DNA of 64,000 bases, taken from the NCBI RefSeq assembly GCF_019399895.1, contig NC_091872.1, positions 3,294,395 through 3,358,394 on the forward strand. Direction: 5' to 3'. The notes beneath the pieces were generated by a model. That model had not been told where the DNA came from and did not search any database. It worked only from the letters and a program-made list of their open reading frames with translations. Both the position numbers and the translations under genes were made by a program. The DNA comes from Cardiocondyla obscurior (taxonomy: Eukaryota; Arthropoda; Insecta; Hymenoptera; Formicidae). Position 1 is the stretch's first letter. Every line of letters begins with the position of its first letter. Shown here piece after piece: positions 52,592-64,000 of the stretch.

Positions 52592-52645
52592 AGGCCATTT
52601 CTATCAACACAGATTAACTTTAATCTGTATTGGTAGAAATGGCCT
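52592..52645. repeat. Near-perfect inverted repeat, 26-bp arms, 2-nt spacer
   Basis: Left arm 52592-52617 and right arm 52620-52645 are reverse complements except at two positions: one G-T wobble and one mismatch in RNA form. They can make a long hairpin or cruciform 78 bp upstream of the TDH start codon. Not a known microRNA to me; the tiny spacer argues against a standard precursor. Confidence 0.9.
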
Positions 52646-52722
52646 TAAGAATGTTAATATTTTGTCACAATAAATTTTAATTTTCTTGAAAACTGTAGTA
52701 CACGTCGTCGATTTTGAGAATA

Positions 52723-54998
52723 ATGTACAAAAGTATTATTCGTTTCTCATGTCACATCACGAGAAACACTCACAGAAAGTTCCACGTAACTATCAATTCT
52801 TTTCGTGAGACGAAAGATATAGATGCCACCAAGAAATCTGGTTCCATTAAAATAGGAAATGCAGTCAGACCTCCGCGAATATTAATAACGGGTAAGCAAT
52901 AAGTTAATTACGATAAGATAATTAAATAATACTTGTTCTTGTGAAATTAATCTAGCTACTAAATTTTAATTTGAAAAATTCAGCTTATGTACAATTTTTG
53001 TTCAGGTGGTCTCGGACAGCTGGGTACGGAATGCGCGAAATTGCTCCGTCGGAATTATGGTAACGACAATGTCATACTATCAGATATTATCAAGCCGTCA
53101 GAGGAGAACTTGGAGAACGGACCCTTCATCTTCGCCGACATTCTCGACTTTAAGGGCCTGCAGAAGATCGTCGTGGACTACAGGATCGACTGGCTTATCC
53201 ACTTCAGCGCTCTGCTTAGCGCTGTCGGCGAACAAAACGTGCCGTTAGCAGTCCGAGTCAATATCGAAGGTACAGAAAGTTTTATCCACGTTTGCATCAT
53301 CATGTTGCCCGATCAAGATTGCGCGTTTTTAAGACGTCACATTACTATTAATAATTTTAATTACTTCTTGTTTTTCTCTTAAAACATTTAATAAAACGCA
53401 AACATCTCGTGCGAAAACACGGTTTTCCGCAAACTGCATCTAACAATAAGTGAAATGGAATGTTGTGTCGACGAGTAAGCTTGTCATTAAGATATTAATT
53501 ATAACGCGGTCGTGATCACGAAAAGAAGAAAGTGCCGAGAGAAAGCGGATATAAAGTAATAGTCAAAGCGTGATAGATAGTATCGCGATTTGTGAAGATG
53601 TGTCAAAGGCACAGTTGAGACCGTTTGATGGAAATAAATTCTCAATTCTCTCGAAGACATTCATAAAAATCTTCACAAATATTTGTTTACCTTTGTTTTA
53701 CGTTTTTACGTATTATACATTTTTTTTGTTCTTCTCGTAAAATAACAGGAATGCACAACGTCATCGAGCTAGCAAAGCAATATAAGCTGAGAATCTTTAT
53801 ACCCTCAACGATCGGCGCATTTGGTCCTGACTCGCCAAGGAATCCTACTCCAAATATTACAGTACAACGACCTCGTACGATTTATGGCGTCAGTAAAGTT
53901 CACGCTGAACTCTTAGGAGAATATTATCATCATCGCTTCGGCCTCGATTTCCGATGTCTCCGATTTCCTGGTGTAATCAGCAGCGATCCGCCCGGCGGTG
54001 GTACCACCGGTGAGACACATACATTTTGTTTTATAATGCTATTACACCCTTTTTTTAATTATATTTCTTTGGATCTCTTTTTTTTTTATAATTTATTTAT
54101 TCGTCTCTTTAAGAATTTGCCGTCATAAAATATTAAAATAAGACACTTGAAACGAACATTGCATGTTAAATTTTTTTGATTTGTAGCAAGGTAATCGTAT
54201 TCATGCTTAAGGAACGCTTAATGCCGCATGTAGAATAGGTTGATAACTTTGAAATTGATATCTTTTACCTTTTTTTGTGAATAACTAGAGCGTCAACTAT
54301 AAATAACATAACTGCATAATGGTGGAATTTATCGTTTCTCAAGGACAATATACTAACAAGTAATGTAGCGAGTTTTGATTCTAGACGCTTTTTTCCCCAA
54401 TGTTTATAAGTTTTAATAAAAAAAATACTAGCACATTGAAATTCAACAATAATTTTTTTATTAATTTTTTTTATAATTTCGTAGATTACGCTGTAGCAGT
54501 ATTTCACGAGGGACTGTTAAACAAAAAATACCAATGCTACTTAGAGCCTAACACGAGATTGCCAATGATATACATCGAAGATTGTCTGTCGGCACTCTTT
54601 CAGTTTTTAAATACGCCTGACGAGTTACTGCGTAGACGAGTTTACAACGTTACAGCTATGAGTTTCACACCTGAGGAGTTGTTCAACGAGCTCTTCAAAT
54701 ATATACCGGATTTGAAAATATCTTATAAACCAGATAAACGACAATATATCGGTAAGTTTAAAATATGTATGCATACCAAATATTGTAATTCGATTATTAA
54801 AAAAAAAAAAAAAAAATTGTTTTAATGTTGATTTTAGCGGAAAGCTGGCCGCAAGTTTTTGACGATAGCGAAGCACGACGAGATTGGGGATGGCAACACA
54901 AATATGATCTACAGAGGCTGGTAGAGTTAATGGTGCGGGACGTCAGCACAAATTTTCTACCGAAACATCGACTAAAAGAAGTCAATAGTTACGTATAA
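52723..54998 (+). CDS. TDH: L-threonine 3-dehydrogenase, mitochondrial
   Basis: Oxidises L-threonine to 2-amino-3-ketobutyrate with NAD+ in mitochondria; KBL then makes glycine and acetyl-CoA. Exons: 52723-52891, 53006-53269, 53749-54009, 54485-54751, 54838-54998; 1122 nt, 373 residues. The N-terminal 45 residues are basic and hydroxylated, like a mitochondrial targeting peptide. The extended short-chain dehydrogenase fold follows: Rossmann motif RILITGGLGQLG (about 53-64), acidic switch after VILSD, IHFSALLSAVGE, catalytic STIGAFG (Ser/Thr about 164-165) and YGVSK (Tyr190, Lys194), then RFPGVIS and the TDH-type LPMIYIEDCLSAL. A poly(A) signal lies at 55162. Convergent with primase. Start: the ATG at 52723, with no other upstream in-frame ATG close by. 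Confidence 0.97.
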
Positions 54999-55325
54999 TT
55001 ACAAAGTTATATATAATTAAAGATCTCTTTTAATTGATGTGCGAATTTCTATATTATAATTCAATAACTGGCTTTTAGCTAATTCTTTGATTGCGAAAAA
55101 AGTCAATAGTCAATATAATCATGCAGAAAATCAATTAGAAGTATTTTTGTAAGTTATGCATAATAAAGTTAATCAGCTTTAACTTGAAACATTGTTTGAT
55201 AAAAACATACAGTTTAAAACATACAAGCATACAATTCTTGATAAATAAGATTTAAAAATATATCTAGAATTTTTTGTTAAATTATATATAAAAAATGGAA
55301 CAATTTTATAATACAAGAATGCTTT
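54999..55325. other. Convergent 3' region of TDH and primase
   Basis: 327 bp of AT-rich DNA. AATAAA at 55162-55167 serves TDH. The two 3'UTRs probably abut or overlap; no canonical AATAAA was found for the primase strand here. Confidence 0.5.
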
Positions 55326-56351
55326 TCATTCGCTTTGATCTATATCCATAAATTCTGTAAAATCATCATCATTCAACATTTCCGCGATGTTTACTGGTGT
55401 CATTTTATTCCTTTTTGGAGTTTTATAATTTGTTGGTTGCTCTTTTGTCGAAGGTGTGCCGATCGCACTTGTATTCCTTGTAGGTGTAACATATCTATCG
55501 TTTCTCTTTGGTGTTCCAGCGAACTCTGTATTTCTGGAAGGTGTAGAATATTTATCACTTTTTCTTGAAGACAGAGTTCCGGGAGTTCCAACCGAATTTT
55601 GAAATAATTTTTCTTTGTTATCTACATCTGCAAATAAAATGCCACGTAATGTAAATGCAAGTAATCATTTTTTTTTAAATTTATTTTCTATTCACCTTTA
55701 TTATCATCGTTGTCGGTTAAAAGTAAACGACTTTCAGCAAAGTATGCATTTGGATGTAAAAGTGGTTTACTCGCTGGTTTATTATGCATAACTTCAAAAT
55801 ACTTGGCACACGCTATATGATATTGTGCATCCTTAGCCAAGTCCAATATTTCGGTCATATCTAAAATAAATTAAAAGAAAATTTAAACGTGAAAGAGAAA
55901 TATTCCCGAGTTCGTATACAATTATAATAATGATCTCACTGGAAGCGAATACACCGCAACTAGTTAACTTTTGGGCAAGTGAATCCCGATCCATGTGTCT
56001 AAAAGGACATCCATGATATTCTCCTGGCCCGACCGAGCTAGATATAATTTTTTGACAACCGAACGGAGTGTAATTCGTTTGTTTTCCTTCTTTGCCGAAA
56101 TAGTGCCTAATGGAGTACGCATATTTTTTGTCAAATTCAGCTCCGTCTGTCTTTTTTAAGAATGCATCTCTCCAAAAACGAAGAGCGTCTTCTAAAGTCA
56201 CGCCTATACCTTTTAGGAATAACCCATATTGCATTCGCCCTGAATTCCTTAAGTGACTGTTAGTTTGTAGCGCTTCATGCAGAGTTCTCATACATAATGG
56301 ATATGAAGTTTTTGATAACTAAAACAATTATTAGAATATATTTCAAATATC

Positions 56352-56394
<43 letters not shown>

Positions 56395-57461
56395 TACATC
56401 GTTCAGTTTGTCAATAGGTGTAGCTGTGGTTGACCACACAACACGTGCCATTCCAGAGAAGGCCGAGGGAAGGCCTGTTAAGTATTTAGTTAATCTTTCA
56501 TCATCTGATATATTACCATACAGAATTTTTGCTCTCTGCAAAATAGAAAAGTTAACTGGAAATAATTTAATCTTCTTCGAAATCTGATTAATAATACGTA
56601 CCTCTAATCCTGCAATTAGATTTTCTTTAAAATAAGAGATAAACACGAAACTTAGATCCATATGAGTGATGTATGCCATTCCACCTTTGAGGTATACCTT
56701 ACGTCCTCTAACCAAGTCAATGACTTTTTCAAAAGGTACTTTATAAATGTCTGTGATATCTATATTTGTAACTTTTCCAGATGATAAACTAAGCTCATTT
56801 TTCAACTCGGATTTTTCATCTGGGGAAATCTTAAAGCATATAAATAATCAAACTACTTATCTATACTACAATCTCTTACTAAAACTTAGTGAAACATACA
56901 GGTATGCAATCCAGGTTGTTAATATTCAACATATGCTCAACACCCTTCTTGTCTAATGAACTAAATCTAAACTTGAAGAATTCAACTTCTTGTTTGGTGA
57001 ACCATTTGGTAAGTTCAACATCATGGCAGTACACCAATCTTAAAATAAAATGCGATATGTGATCTTTTCTTCTAATCTGTGAATGCTCTTCCGATTGTGG
57101 ATTAGATCCATTGGCCAACAGAAGATTTGCATAATATATCAACCCATCAGACTTCAAGGACTCGCAGAGAGCCTTTTTGCGGTCCTCCAGCGTTTTTAAA
57201 TCGCCTCTGCAACTCGTGGTTTCCATCAGCCGTAGCACTGCGGATAAAAATAATTGACATTAACAATTGAGTAGGAGAGGAACATAGAGGGAATTCTAAA
57301 AGGTTACTTTTCAATCTATCAAATCCCAATTCTTGAAACTCCTCCAGCGACAGTTCGCCCGTCGGTGGTATATTATATATCTGCATGTCGTAAGGATACT
57401 CGCTGTTCAGGTCCTTTACGTCCACGACAGCCGTGTAACGTCGGCGAGCTTGATAGTCCAT
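55326..57461 (-). CDS. PRIM2: DNA primase large subunit (PRIM2, p58)
   Basis: Regulatory subunit of primase in the DNA polymerase alpha complex; its C-terminal Fe-S domain drives primer initiation. Exons (minus): 57461-57308, 57237-56900, 56829-56602, 56535-56398, 56318-55940, 55860-55696, 55627-55326; 1704 nt, 567 residues (human 509). The N-terminal half contains KSDGLIYYANLLLANGSNP-like helices and SHFILRLVYCHDVELTKWF. The 4Fe-4S ligands are Cys295 (SYPLCMRTLHEAL), Cys374 (TPFGCQKI), Cys390 (YHGCPFRH) and Cys430 (HIACAKYF), with the family spacing. RMQYGLFLKGIGVTLEDAL is diagnostic. The extra length is a C-terminal tail (about 470-567) of repeated TP motifs. Intron 4 (56319-56397) is only 79 nt and mostly a T homopolymer. 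Confidence 0.97.
56355..56391. repeat. Poly(A/T) homopolymer, about 37 nt
   Basis: An uninterrupted A run on the plus strand (T on the primase strand), filling nearly half of the 79-nt primase intron 4. Its length is likely to vary and to be error-prone in assemblies. Confidence 0.9.
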
Positions 57462-58311
57462 CTTCTATGCACTTAATTGCACAGCGAGGCTGGAAGATAA
57501 ATACAATTCGCACGTGGTGACGCTATATTTTATGTCAACTCTGAGTAAACGATGACATCTGCTATCCTCCTAATTTTAATAACGCGTTGGTCACTCGCGA
57601 GGAACAATGAAAAATACAGGAAAACGAAAGCCTAACTCCACGTATCCATTTCGCGTGCAACTCCACAAGTTCCATTCCGTTCTGTGATACAGATGTTTCC
57701 CGCTTTTTTCCGTCACCACGTAATTTAAACGAGCGAACGTTAGATGGCACCTCGTAGCTCGTTACAGTTGGCGGCGTCGCCGTCGCCATTTGCAAATTTA
57801 CTTTTACTTGCCATTTTTTGCCGCAATGTCGAAGTGAGTGTTTTATTCGTAACGTACTTGTTAAAATCGGTTTGAATCCCGTCATTTCTCGCTTTCGGAG
57901 TCAACATTAATTGACTTCCATCGGTTTGAAGAATTAAGGTGAGTCTCTGTCGTTTTGTGGCATTAACGTGGTTTAATAATCTCTTAAAAATTCGTACAAA
58001 CGGAAAGTTTGAAGTGTTACATAACCAACATACGACAGGTTCAAAAAGCACGGGCGTGCTTTATTTTGACATGCCTCATCCACCAGTGAGTCTGCGCGGT
58101 GCGGAAGATTTCTGTTTGGCTTTTCCCGGCGCCGCGAGACGGATACACCTATTCCCGTCAGTCACGTGGTGAACTTTCTCGGGTAAGGATCTCGCGCTTG
58201 GTCAAGAACCCCCATTTCCTAGTGGTGTAAGAGAAACCGACATCGAAAGACGGAAGAAGCCCGAGGAACCATTTACGTCCATCACGGTGCACCTTACGAT
58301 CATCACCAAAG
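57462..58311 (+). promoter_or_regulatory. Primase promoter; possible divergent first exons of a plus-strand gene
   Basis: Upstream of the primase ATG the plus strand shows several strong donor sequences: AA|GTGAGT ending an exon at 57833 (8 nt after an ATG at 57826), AAG|GTGAGT at 57938 and AAAG|GTGAGT at 58311. No matching upstream acceptors are evident, as expected for alternative first exons of a gene running rightwards. The second half of such a gene is not visible. Inference only. Confidence 0.3.
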
Positions 58312-61300
58312 GTGAGTACCAATTTCTCATCTGCATCGTCATTAAAATCGCCCCAGCCGCTGTGCCGTTGAAAATCGTATATACTTACGGGCAGTAAAAA
58401 TACATTCAAAGAAGCCGGTAGTTACAAGTATTTCATATTATTTAAACGATAAAAAAAAAAGAATTAATAAAAATAGGACAATTTTCTTTAGTTAAATTTT
58501 TTTCTCGATCAATCAACGTACCGATCTTTGATGCGACGAGTCGTGGATTCGTACCGTAAGGTAAATCGCATTTGCGTGAGTGCGTTATTAATTTGAAAGA
58601 CGAAACCGTACGATGCAAGTAGATACACGGTCGATATCGTGCAACATAGCGTGTCTGCATTCGGTATCTACCCGGGTAACGCAGTCTCAATGTCCGATGA
58701 TACTTGGTTACCGCATTAAATATGCAGTATGCGTCGATGCTTACTCGACGGCGTTCTACCTCGTGCAACTTCTTGCAGTTCGACATAGGAAATCCGCAGG
58801 AAAGCGCCGTCGTCTCTATAGCCTTTACCTCGACATGTGCTATTTCGGATCCGATAACGCTCGTTACAATACCCGCATTCACCGTGCCGCCATTCCGCTC
58901 GCGGAAAATTGGATTTCGTGCGGACTTCATATCTCGTTTAAATATTCCGCGCGCGCTCGTGTAACGTCTTACTGCGACCGAAGGGAAGAAATCGGAAACG
59001 CGACGTTGGGGTCTCATAATTATGTAATTGCGAGGAAAAGAAAGAAAAAGAAAAAACTCAAATTATATAATCTACTACACACTTTGTCTTCCACGTCTAA
59101 TTTTTTTTTTGAAGTCGAACGTACGGTTGAGATTTCGAGAGCGACGCGCGTGGCGAGAGATCTACATTTATTTTTCGCGAATTCGCAAATCCGTTCAAAG
59201 ACGAAAGGATCGGAGACACGAGTTTTCGAATGCTCTCTCAAGGGGGTTGATAGACGATTTTCATATTTTCCAGAAATGGAGTGCGATTTACGTTTCTTAG
59301 AAGAAGTGTGGTAAGCCGAGTTCGCGGTCTCTCGGGACGGCGTTGGTTCTCAAAAGATGAAATTTTAAAGAGCAAAAACCGCTCATAACGAAGTCAACCG
59401 TTATCCGGTGCTCGAAACAACGGTTCGGCTTTGCCGGATTTTATTTTATTTTATTTTATTTTATTATTTTTTTTCCTTCAAGAAATATTCGGGGAAGTTT
59501 TCCTTGGCTGATTAATATTTTAATTGTAACGCAAACTCGTACAGAATTGTGGTTTTGTCTTCGTGTGTTTTAACGTATATTGAAATGCAAAATTGTTCAT
59601 GGTACTTATATTTTTACACGCTACTTTCATGCACTACTATAAATTCGATTGCAGCACGTAATGTTGATTCGCGACACGCCGTCCAGTTCTCTTATCAAAG
59701 CGATTAATCGGTAATATTTAATTGGGCGGCAAATTTGCGGTAATAAACCAAATGGTACAGTGGAGTTTATAAAACATTAAAAGTGTACGGCGTCACGCAG
59801 ACGGACGTTATCAATTAGATTTATCAGGAAGTTTTAGCACACGTGCAAAACCACAGTGATGCATATTATAGCGGTCTTATGTACGCCAATATTTTTCATG
59901 GCACGTGATTAATATTTAACGAGCAATACGCGGAGCAGCACGCTATTACAAAATGAAATATCTAACGAAGCAATTTTGGTTCCTCGATTTTCACATCGGC
60001 AGGATATTTGCGGATCGAGCGAGAGAAACGAGGAAATGTTTTCAATGTAATCCCTTCGCGATGATAAAAACTCCGTTTCGTATCGAAACAGAATCGTATT
60101 TTCTTTTTTTTTTTTTTTTTTTACGCGGGTCAGGTAACGTCGACTCAAATTCAACGCAAGCGAAAAGAATTAAGTAAATGAAAACTTCTCCTTTGTGCGT
60201 TTACTATGCTTCTCCACCGGGTCCTCTGGGTTCTCGCCACAGTACATGTTTATGAACAGTCTGTCAAAGGGTAAATTTACAACTTTCTCGCTTTTATTTA
60301 TGTAACTAAACCCCGTCGAGTTCTTCAATGTAATTGTAAATGTTACTACGCTCTTCTATGAAGACTGCGAAATCGCTCTCTCTCTCAAAAAAGCTGAAAG
60401 TAGTTTGTCCCAGGTAACGTCGTACAATTTCAAATTTCAATACGATTAAAGTTGAATCAGCTTCGCATTTAGGGAAATAATCCAATCTGTAAACTGCATA
60501 CGCGAACGAGACGTTTGGGTGCATCGTCGAGAAACGAGACGTGAGTGGACGGGATATTTGATACACGATCCTTTGTGGTAATTCTGATCCTCGATTGAGA
60601 TTAACGAACCTGACCAGCAAAACCCTAAGGGTCTTGCGACCCATCGATTGTCCCAAATTTCCCAAAGCGAACATTCGAAAGGGTGAGTCTCTCGAGGGCT
60701 CGCGGAAAGCTACAAAGGGAATTGCGAGATAACATTAAAAATTTAGTAAAAAAAAGAAAACATTTTGTCACACATTGGTTTTTTTTTTCTTTTTTTTTTA
60801 AGAGGACGAAAATATATCTGTAGATATATATATACGTTTCTAATACGAGAGGTTTTGAGAAGGAAAAAATAAAGAAGAGGTCGATATCCCGTTTAATCAT
60901 AGCATTAGGTAAATTTTTTTCCCCTCGTCTCTTTCGTGGAATCATTCACGGGTGACATACGCTACGTCTGCTTCACTTTGATACCGCAGTCTCTTTGTGG
61001 GATCTGAGTCGTTGTTAATAACGTTGAAGCGCCGTCGTTCTACAGGGAATTCGTCAGCGTGAAACTTCGCGACGCACTTCGCCAGTCGATATAGGCGAAG
61101 AGATATTGAACTCTGTGTCGCATAAAAAATAGAACTTCAACCGTAATTTCGCGGAACAGGCACGGTATGCAACCGCTTTCGATCAGTCGCGAGAGACGAT
61201 GTTATGAACCCGGCTACTATGACCAATGACGTAGAGAGGTTCGATTTTACCGAGGAAATAAGGGTATTTCAGACAGAGGTTGATACCGGTCTTACATCGG

Positions 61301-62537
61301 TGAATTCCAGATTTTGACGCGAACTACTTGATCGATATATTCGTATCGACGTAAACGCGAACCGTTGGAGCAAAGCGTACATTTACATCTTCGTTGTCAC
61401 GACGATCAGACATCACCTGTATTTCTTTACCTGAAATTTTGTATTGCGGATTATTTTATTTTCTCACATAATCGTAGATTCGTTCCGCAGTAAGAATGTA
61501 CCGCGATAAAAAGTCATTACTCAAACTGGATACCAGAAATTAATTTCGTCCAGTTTTTATTGGCGATTACGTCGGTGAAATTGTTCGGAAATTAAATTGC
61601 ATTTGAGAGTGAGCAGTTTACGTCGAGAAAGAAATCTTGGTGAAGATTCTAAAGCGTCGTGGTACCAAATGCTGTCCAATTTGAAATATATTTTTCTCAT
61701 CGTCGTTTAATTAACGATAAGAAATTGCAATAAAGTCGAAAAATTGAAATAGCCGCTTGTGAAGCAGTTTTTCCAATTCATTCATTTATTTTCAAACGAT
61801 AAATTTTGTAGTCTGTCTATTCCCGAAAAGTCTACGCCGACCGGTCATCAATCAGTCGCACGAGGATATTCCTACTGCAATATGAAAACAATTATTACAA
61901 AATGCCGACATGTTGAATTGAATTGTCATAAATATTCGATTTATTACGTCGACGGCGCCTCTTCTTTCGCCGGTGATTTGAGCCGATCGATTATCGACTG
62001 CCACGAAATAATAAATGCCTCAACTGATTGTTTACACAGATGTACAGAGCGCCTATCGACTTTTAGATAGTTACATTTCCTCGGAGAGAGTCAATCTTAT
62101 TTCATCGTTGTAATTCAGCGAGTTCGTCTTGCCGAGATAGCGCAAAAATAATTCGATCGTTCGGGCGGGTATCAATCTCACTTATTCCTTCGGATCTTTT
62201 CTGGTGGCAACGTTTATATATAAAATAGAGAGGGATGAGTGAAGCATTACCCCTTAGTGGATAAAAATGGAAGATATTTCCATCGTATTACACCCAAGCT
62301 CCTTTGTCACACGTGAATTCTACGAGAAAGCATTTCCGTTAGGTTCTCTCATGTGACTCGAGAATGAAACGTACCAGCTATTTTCTCCGCGTGACGGATA
62401 TAACGAGCTTTAAAGAAAATTATTGGCGTTTAGACCCGCGTTTTCTAAACCGCGGCTGGCGCCCGCTCGATGATGTAGGGGGGGCTGAGTTTGCTTTTAC
62501 AATTTTTGAAGAAACCGCGTGTTTCACGTCGGTTCAG
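58312..62537. other. Region without recognised genes
   Basis: Mixed-composition DNA with scattered open frames up to about 230 codons that show no domain and overlap on both strands. A (TTTTA)n run lies at about 59437-59465. A possible 37-nt micro-exon (59274-59310) is noted under findings. It may be a long first intron. Confidence 0.4.
59437..59465. repeat. (TTTTA)n repeat
   Basis: Five to six tandem TTTTA pentamers followed by a T-run. Confidence 0.85.
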
Positions 62538-62644
62538 ATTCGTTAATGGCATCCCGGAGCAAAAAGACGAGAGACACAAGTAAAGTAGAAACCGCTAAAA
62601 GTGCATTTTCTCGTAACAAGTTTGTTAGTGTACTCCGAAGAAAG
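62538..62644 (+). CDS. Candidate coding exon, unknown product
   Basis: An acceptor (gttcag, ending 62537) is followed by an open frame and an ATG at 62546. Thirty-three codons then run without a stop to a consensus donor (AAAG|gtacgt, exon end 62644). The peptide is rich in Lys, Arg and Ser, beginning MASRSKKTRDTSKVETAKSA. I do not recognise it. It could be the first coding exon of a plus-strand gene leaving the window, possibly the one starting with the donors at 57.8-58.3 kb, or chance. Confidence 0.25.
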
Positions 62645-64000
62645 GTACGTCGGTTCGGCCGTTGCAACGTCGTGATAACGTTATGAATGAAATTTTCTAA
62701 TTCAAAGTTGAATAAAAAAAGAAAAGAAAAAAAAAAAAAATTAAGTACATGAGCTTTTTAGTCGTTTTCATTTTTCATTCTTAGTCGTTCTTACTTTACA
62801 ATACCAACGATGGAGAATATAAATACTAAAAATTCAAATAAATCTTTAATAAAATATTTTATATTATTTTTGAATAATTATTAATGACGTGAACGTTTCC
62901 AATTAATGTTAATTATCGTTGAATTTGCTATTATTATTTTTGAATGCACATTTGTCATGATTTTTCTCACGCTACCGTGGATTACTTTACGAAACGCTCG
63001 ATGGCTTGTGGCAAGATTTACGCTTTGAAAAACTTCGGGTTAGCTTTACGCAAATGAATAGGACGGAAGTTTGTTTCAGCAAAGTTTTCAGAACACATCT
63101 TGCGGCTCTAATGATAAAGAGCAGAAAAAGGACGAGAGAATCGCGATAGATTTATATTACTTGCGTTACTACTTATTGCGAACGAGTCCGACGGTCTTAA
63201 GATCTTCCCACGTTACAGAATCGTGCTGTTTTCATTTTGTTTTTTTTTCTTTTTTAAACCTCATAACCTTTTCTTTTATGAGGGACTATTATTAAACCTT
63301 GTTGCTTGGCCTGGTAACATATAGAGATACATTACGGTCAATGTGTTTAATCCCGCGCTTTAACCAATATTAGGTATGCTTTTATCGTGAAATGCAAGAA
63401 TGAAAAATAGATCTTCGTAATTACTAGTACAAATGCTAATGCTTATGGTATCTTGAACTCTTGTTAAAGTGAAACCTAAGGTTCACATTAAAAAATTTAA
63501 TTGTTCTTTATTTAAATTCTGTGATTCTGTGCCGTAATTAATATTTTGATTTGCCACCACATAGTAAATTACTTGCCCGAATTATTTGCGATTGAATTGT
63601 ATGTGTTCAATTTCGAGAGCGTGATTGCCACTAATGCAAAATCACAAATATCATTTGGTTGCATATATCTTCTTCGAGTGAATCGAGTCATCTTCATTTT
63701 CGTTAACCCCCCGGCATGAGAGCATAGATTAACTCGCGAAATCCTATAAATTCCACATTGACAGCAGATTTGGCGGCATTGATTCTCTTCTCCTTTCATC
63801 GACGTGTTTGCGTTGAATTTGATTGAAATAATTTAATTACGAGCACACATGCGCGGAAAGCATTTTAATTATTGCCGAATTCCGTAAAAGATGAATCAAT
63901 GATGTGTTATTTAAAACAATAAGGATCCTCTTTTTTTTTCCTTTTCTCTCTCTCTCTTTTTCTCTCTCTCAAAGTCTTTTTCGTTGTATCATTAAGGGCG
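62645..64000. other. AT-rich end of window, nothing recognised
   Basis: No coding exon, RNA gene or element supported. A short CT tract closes the window (about 63943-63970). Confidence 0.45.

Noticed and set aside
58158..58409. 83-codon minus-strand ORF upstream of primase
   Set aside because: It looks protein-like in part, but there is no recognised similarity and strong donors lie on the opposite strand.
58613..59314. 233-codon plus-strand ORF
   Set aside because: No domain; composition is irregular with a lysine homopolymer run from an A tract; an overlapping 191-codon ORF lies on the other strand.
60306..60674. 122-codon minus-strand ORF
   Set aside because: Open frame without recognisable motifs, introns or promoter; plausible by chance in this composition.

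Overview
This is eukaryotic nuclear DNA. The genes have many short introns with GT-AG boundaries, the spacers are AT-rich with long A/T homopolymers, and one block (about 9.7-20 kb) is GC/CpG-rich. The gene set is insect: artichoke, a CXXS-type GILT, a vitellogenin-like lipid-transfer protein without a polyserine linker, and calmodulin with the standard insect exon structure. The mix of AT-rich and GC-rich blocks and the Vg-like-A type gene suggest Hymenoptera, most probably an ant. That is inference; no species can be named from the sequence alone.

Layout. 1.35-3.07 kb (+): KPTN, a KICSTOR subunit, with a one-base reading-frame break. 3.9-9.7 kb (+): TTC7, the scaffold of the PI4KIIIalpha-EFR3 plasma-membrane complex, with a partly duplicated exon in intron 3. 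9.7-17.0 kb: GC-rich, microsatellite-rich stretch with no convincing gene. 17.4-22.3 kb (+): calmodulin, whose first coding exon is only the ATG, followed by a long A-rich 3' region. 26.2-28.7 kb (-): GILT-like thiol reductase. 29.46-29.53 kb (-): tRNA-Asn(GTT). 29.98-36.13 kb (-): vitellogenin-like A, 16 exons, with a TATA promoter. 37.99-38.56 kb (-): ITPA, single coding exon. 39.46-41.02 kb (+): Rpn8/PSMD7. 41.89-48.30 kb (-): artichoke, 10 exons, with a GC-AG first intron. 48.3-52.7 kb: AT-rich spacer ending in a 26-bp-arm hairpin. 52.7-55.0 kb (+): L-threonine 3-dehydrogenase. 55.3-57.5 kb (-): DNA primase large subunit. 57.5-64 kb: no recognised gene, but clustered plus-strand donor sites and one acceptor-ORF-donor unit suggest the 5' end of an unseen plus-strand gene.

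The genes are mostly unrelated housekeeping loci (proteasome, primase, nucleotide-pool cleaning, nutrient and phosphoinositide signalling) arranged as divergent and convergent neighbours. I reconstructed the splice structures by hand. Coding lengths divide by three for every multi-exon gene except KPTN, which is long by exactly one base. I saw no prokaryotic, viral or selfish-element system. The points most worth a second look are the TTC7 exon duplication, the KPTN frameshift, the GC-AG intron of artichoke, the hairpin upstream of TDH, the TP-repeat tail of primase, the Vg-like protein ending just after its GMCG motif, and the candidate exon at 62.5 kb.
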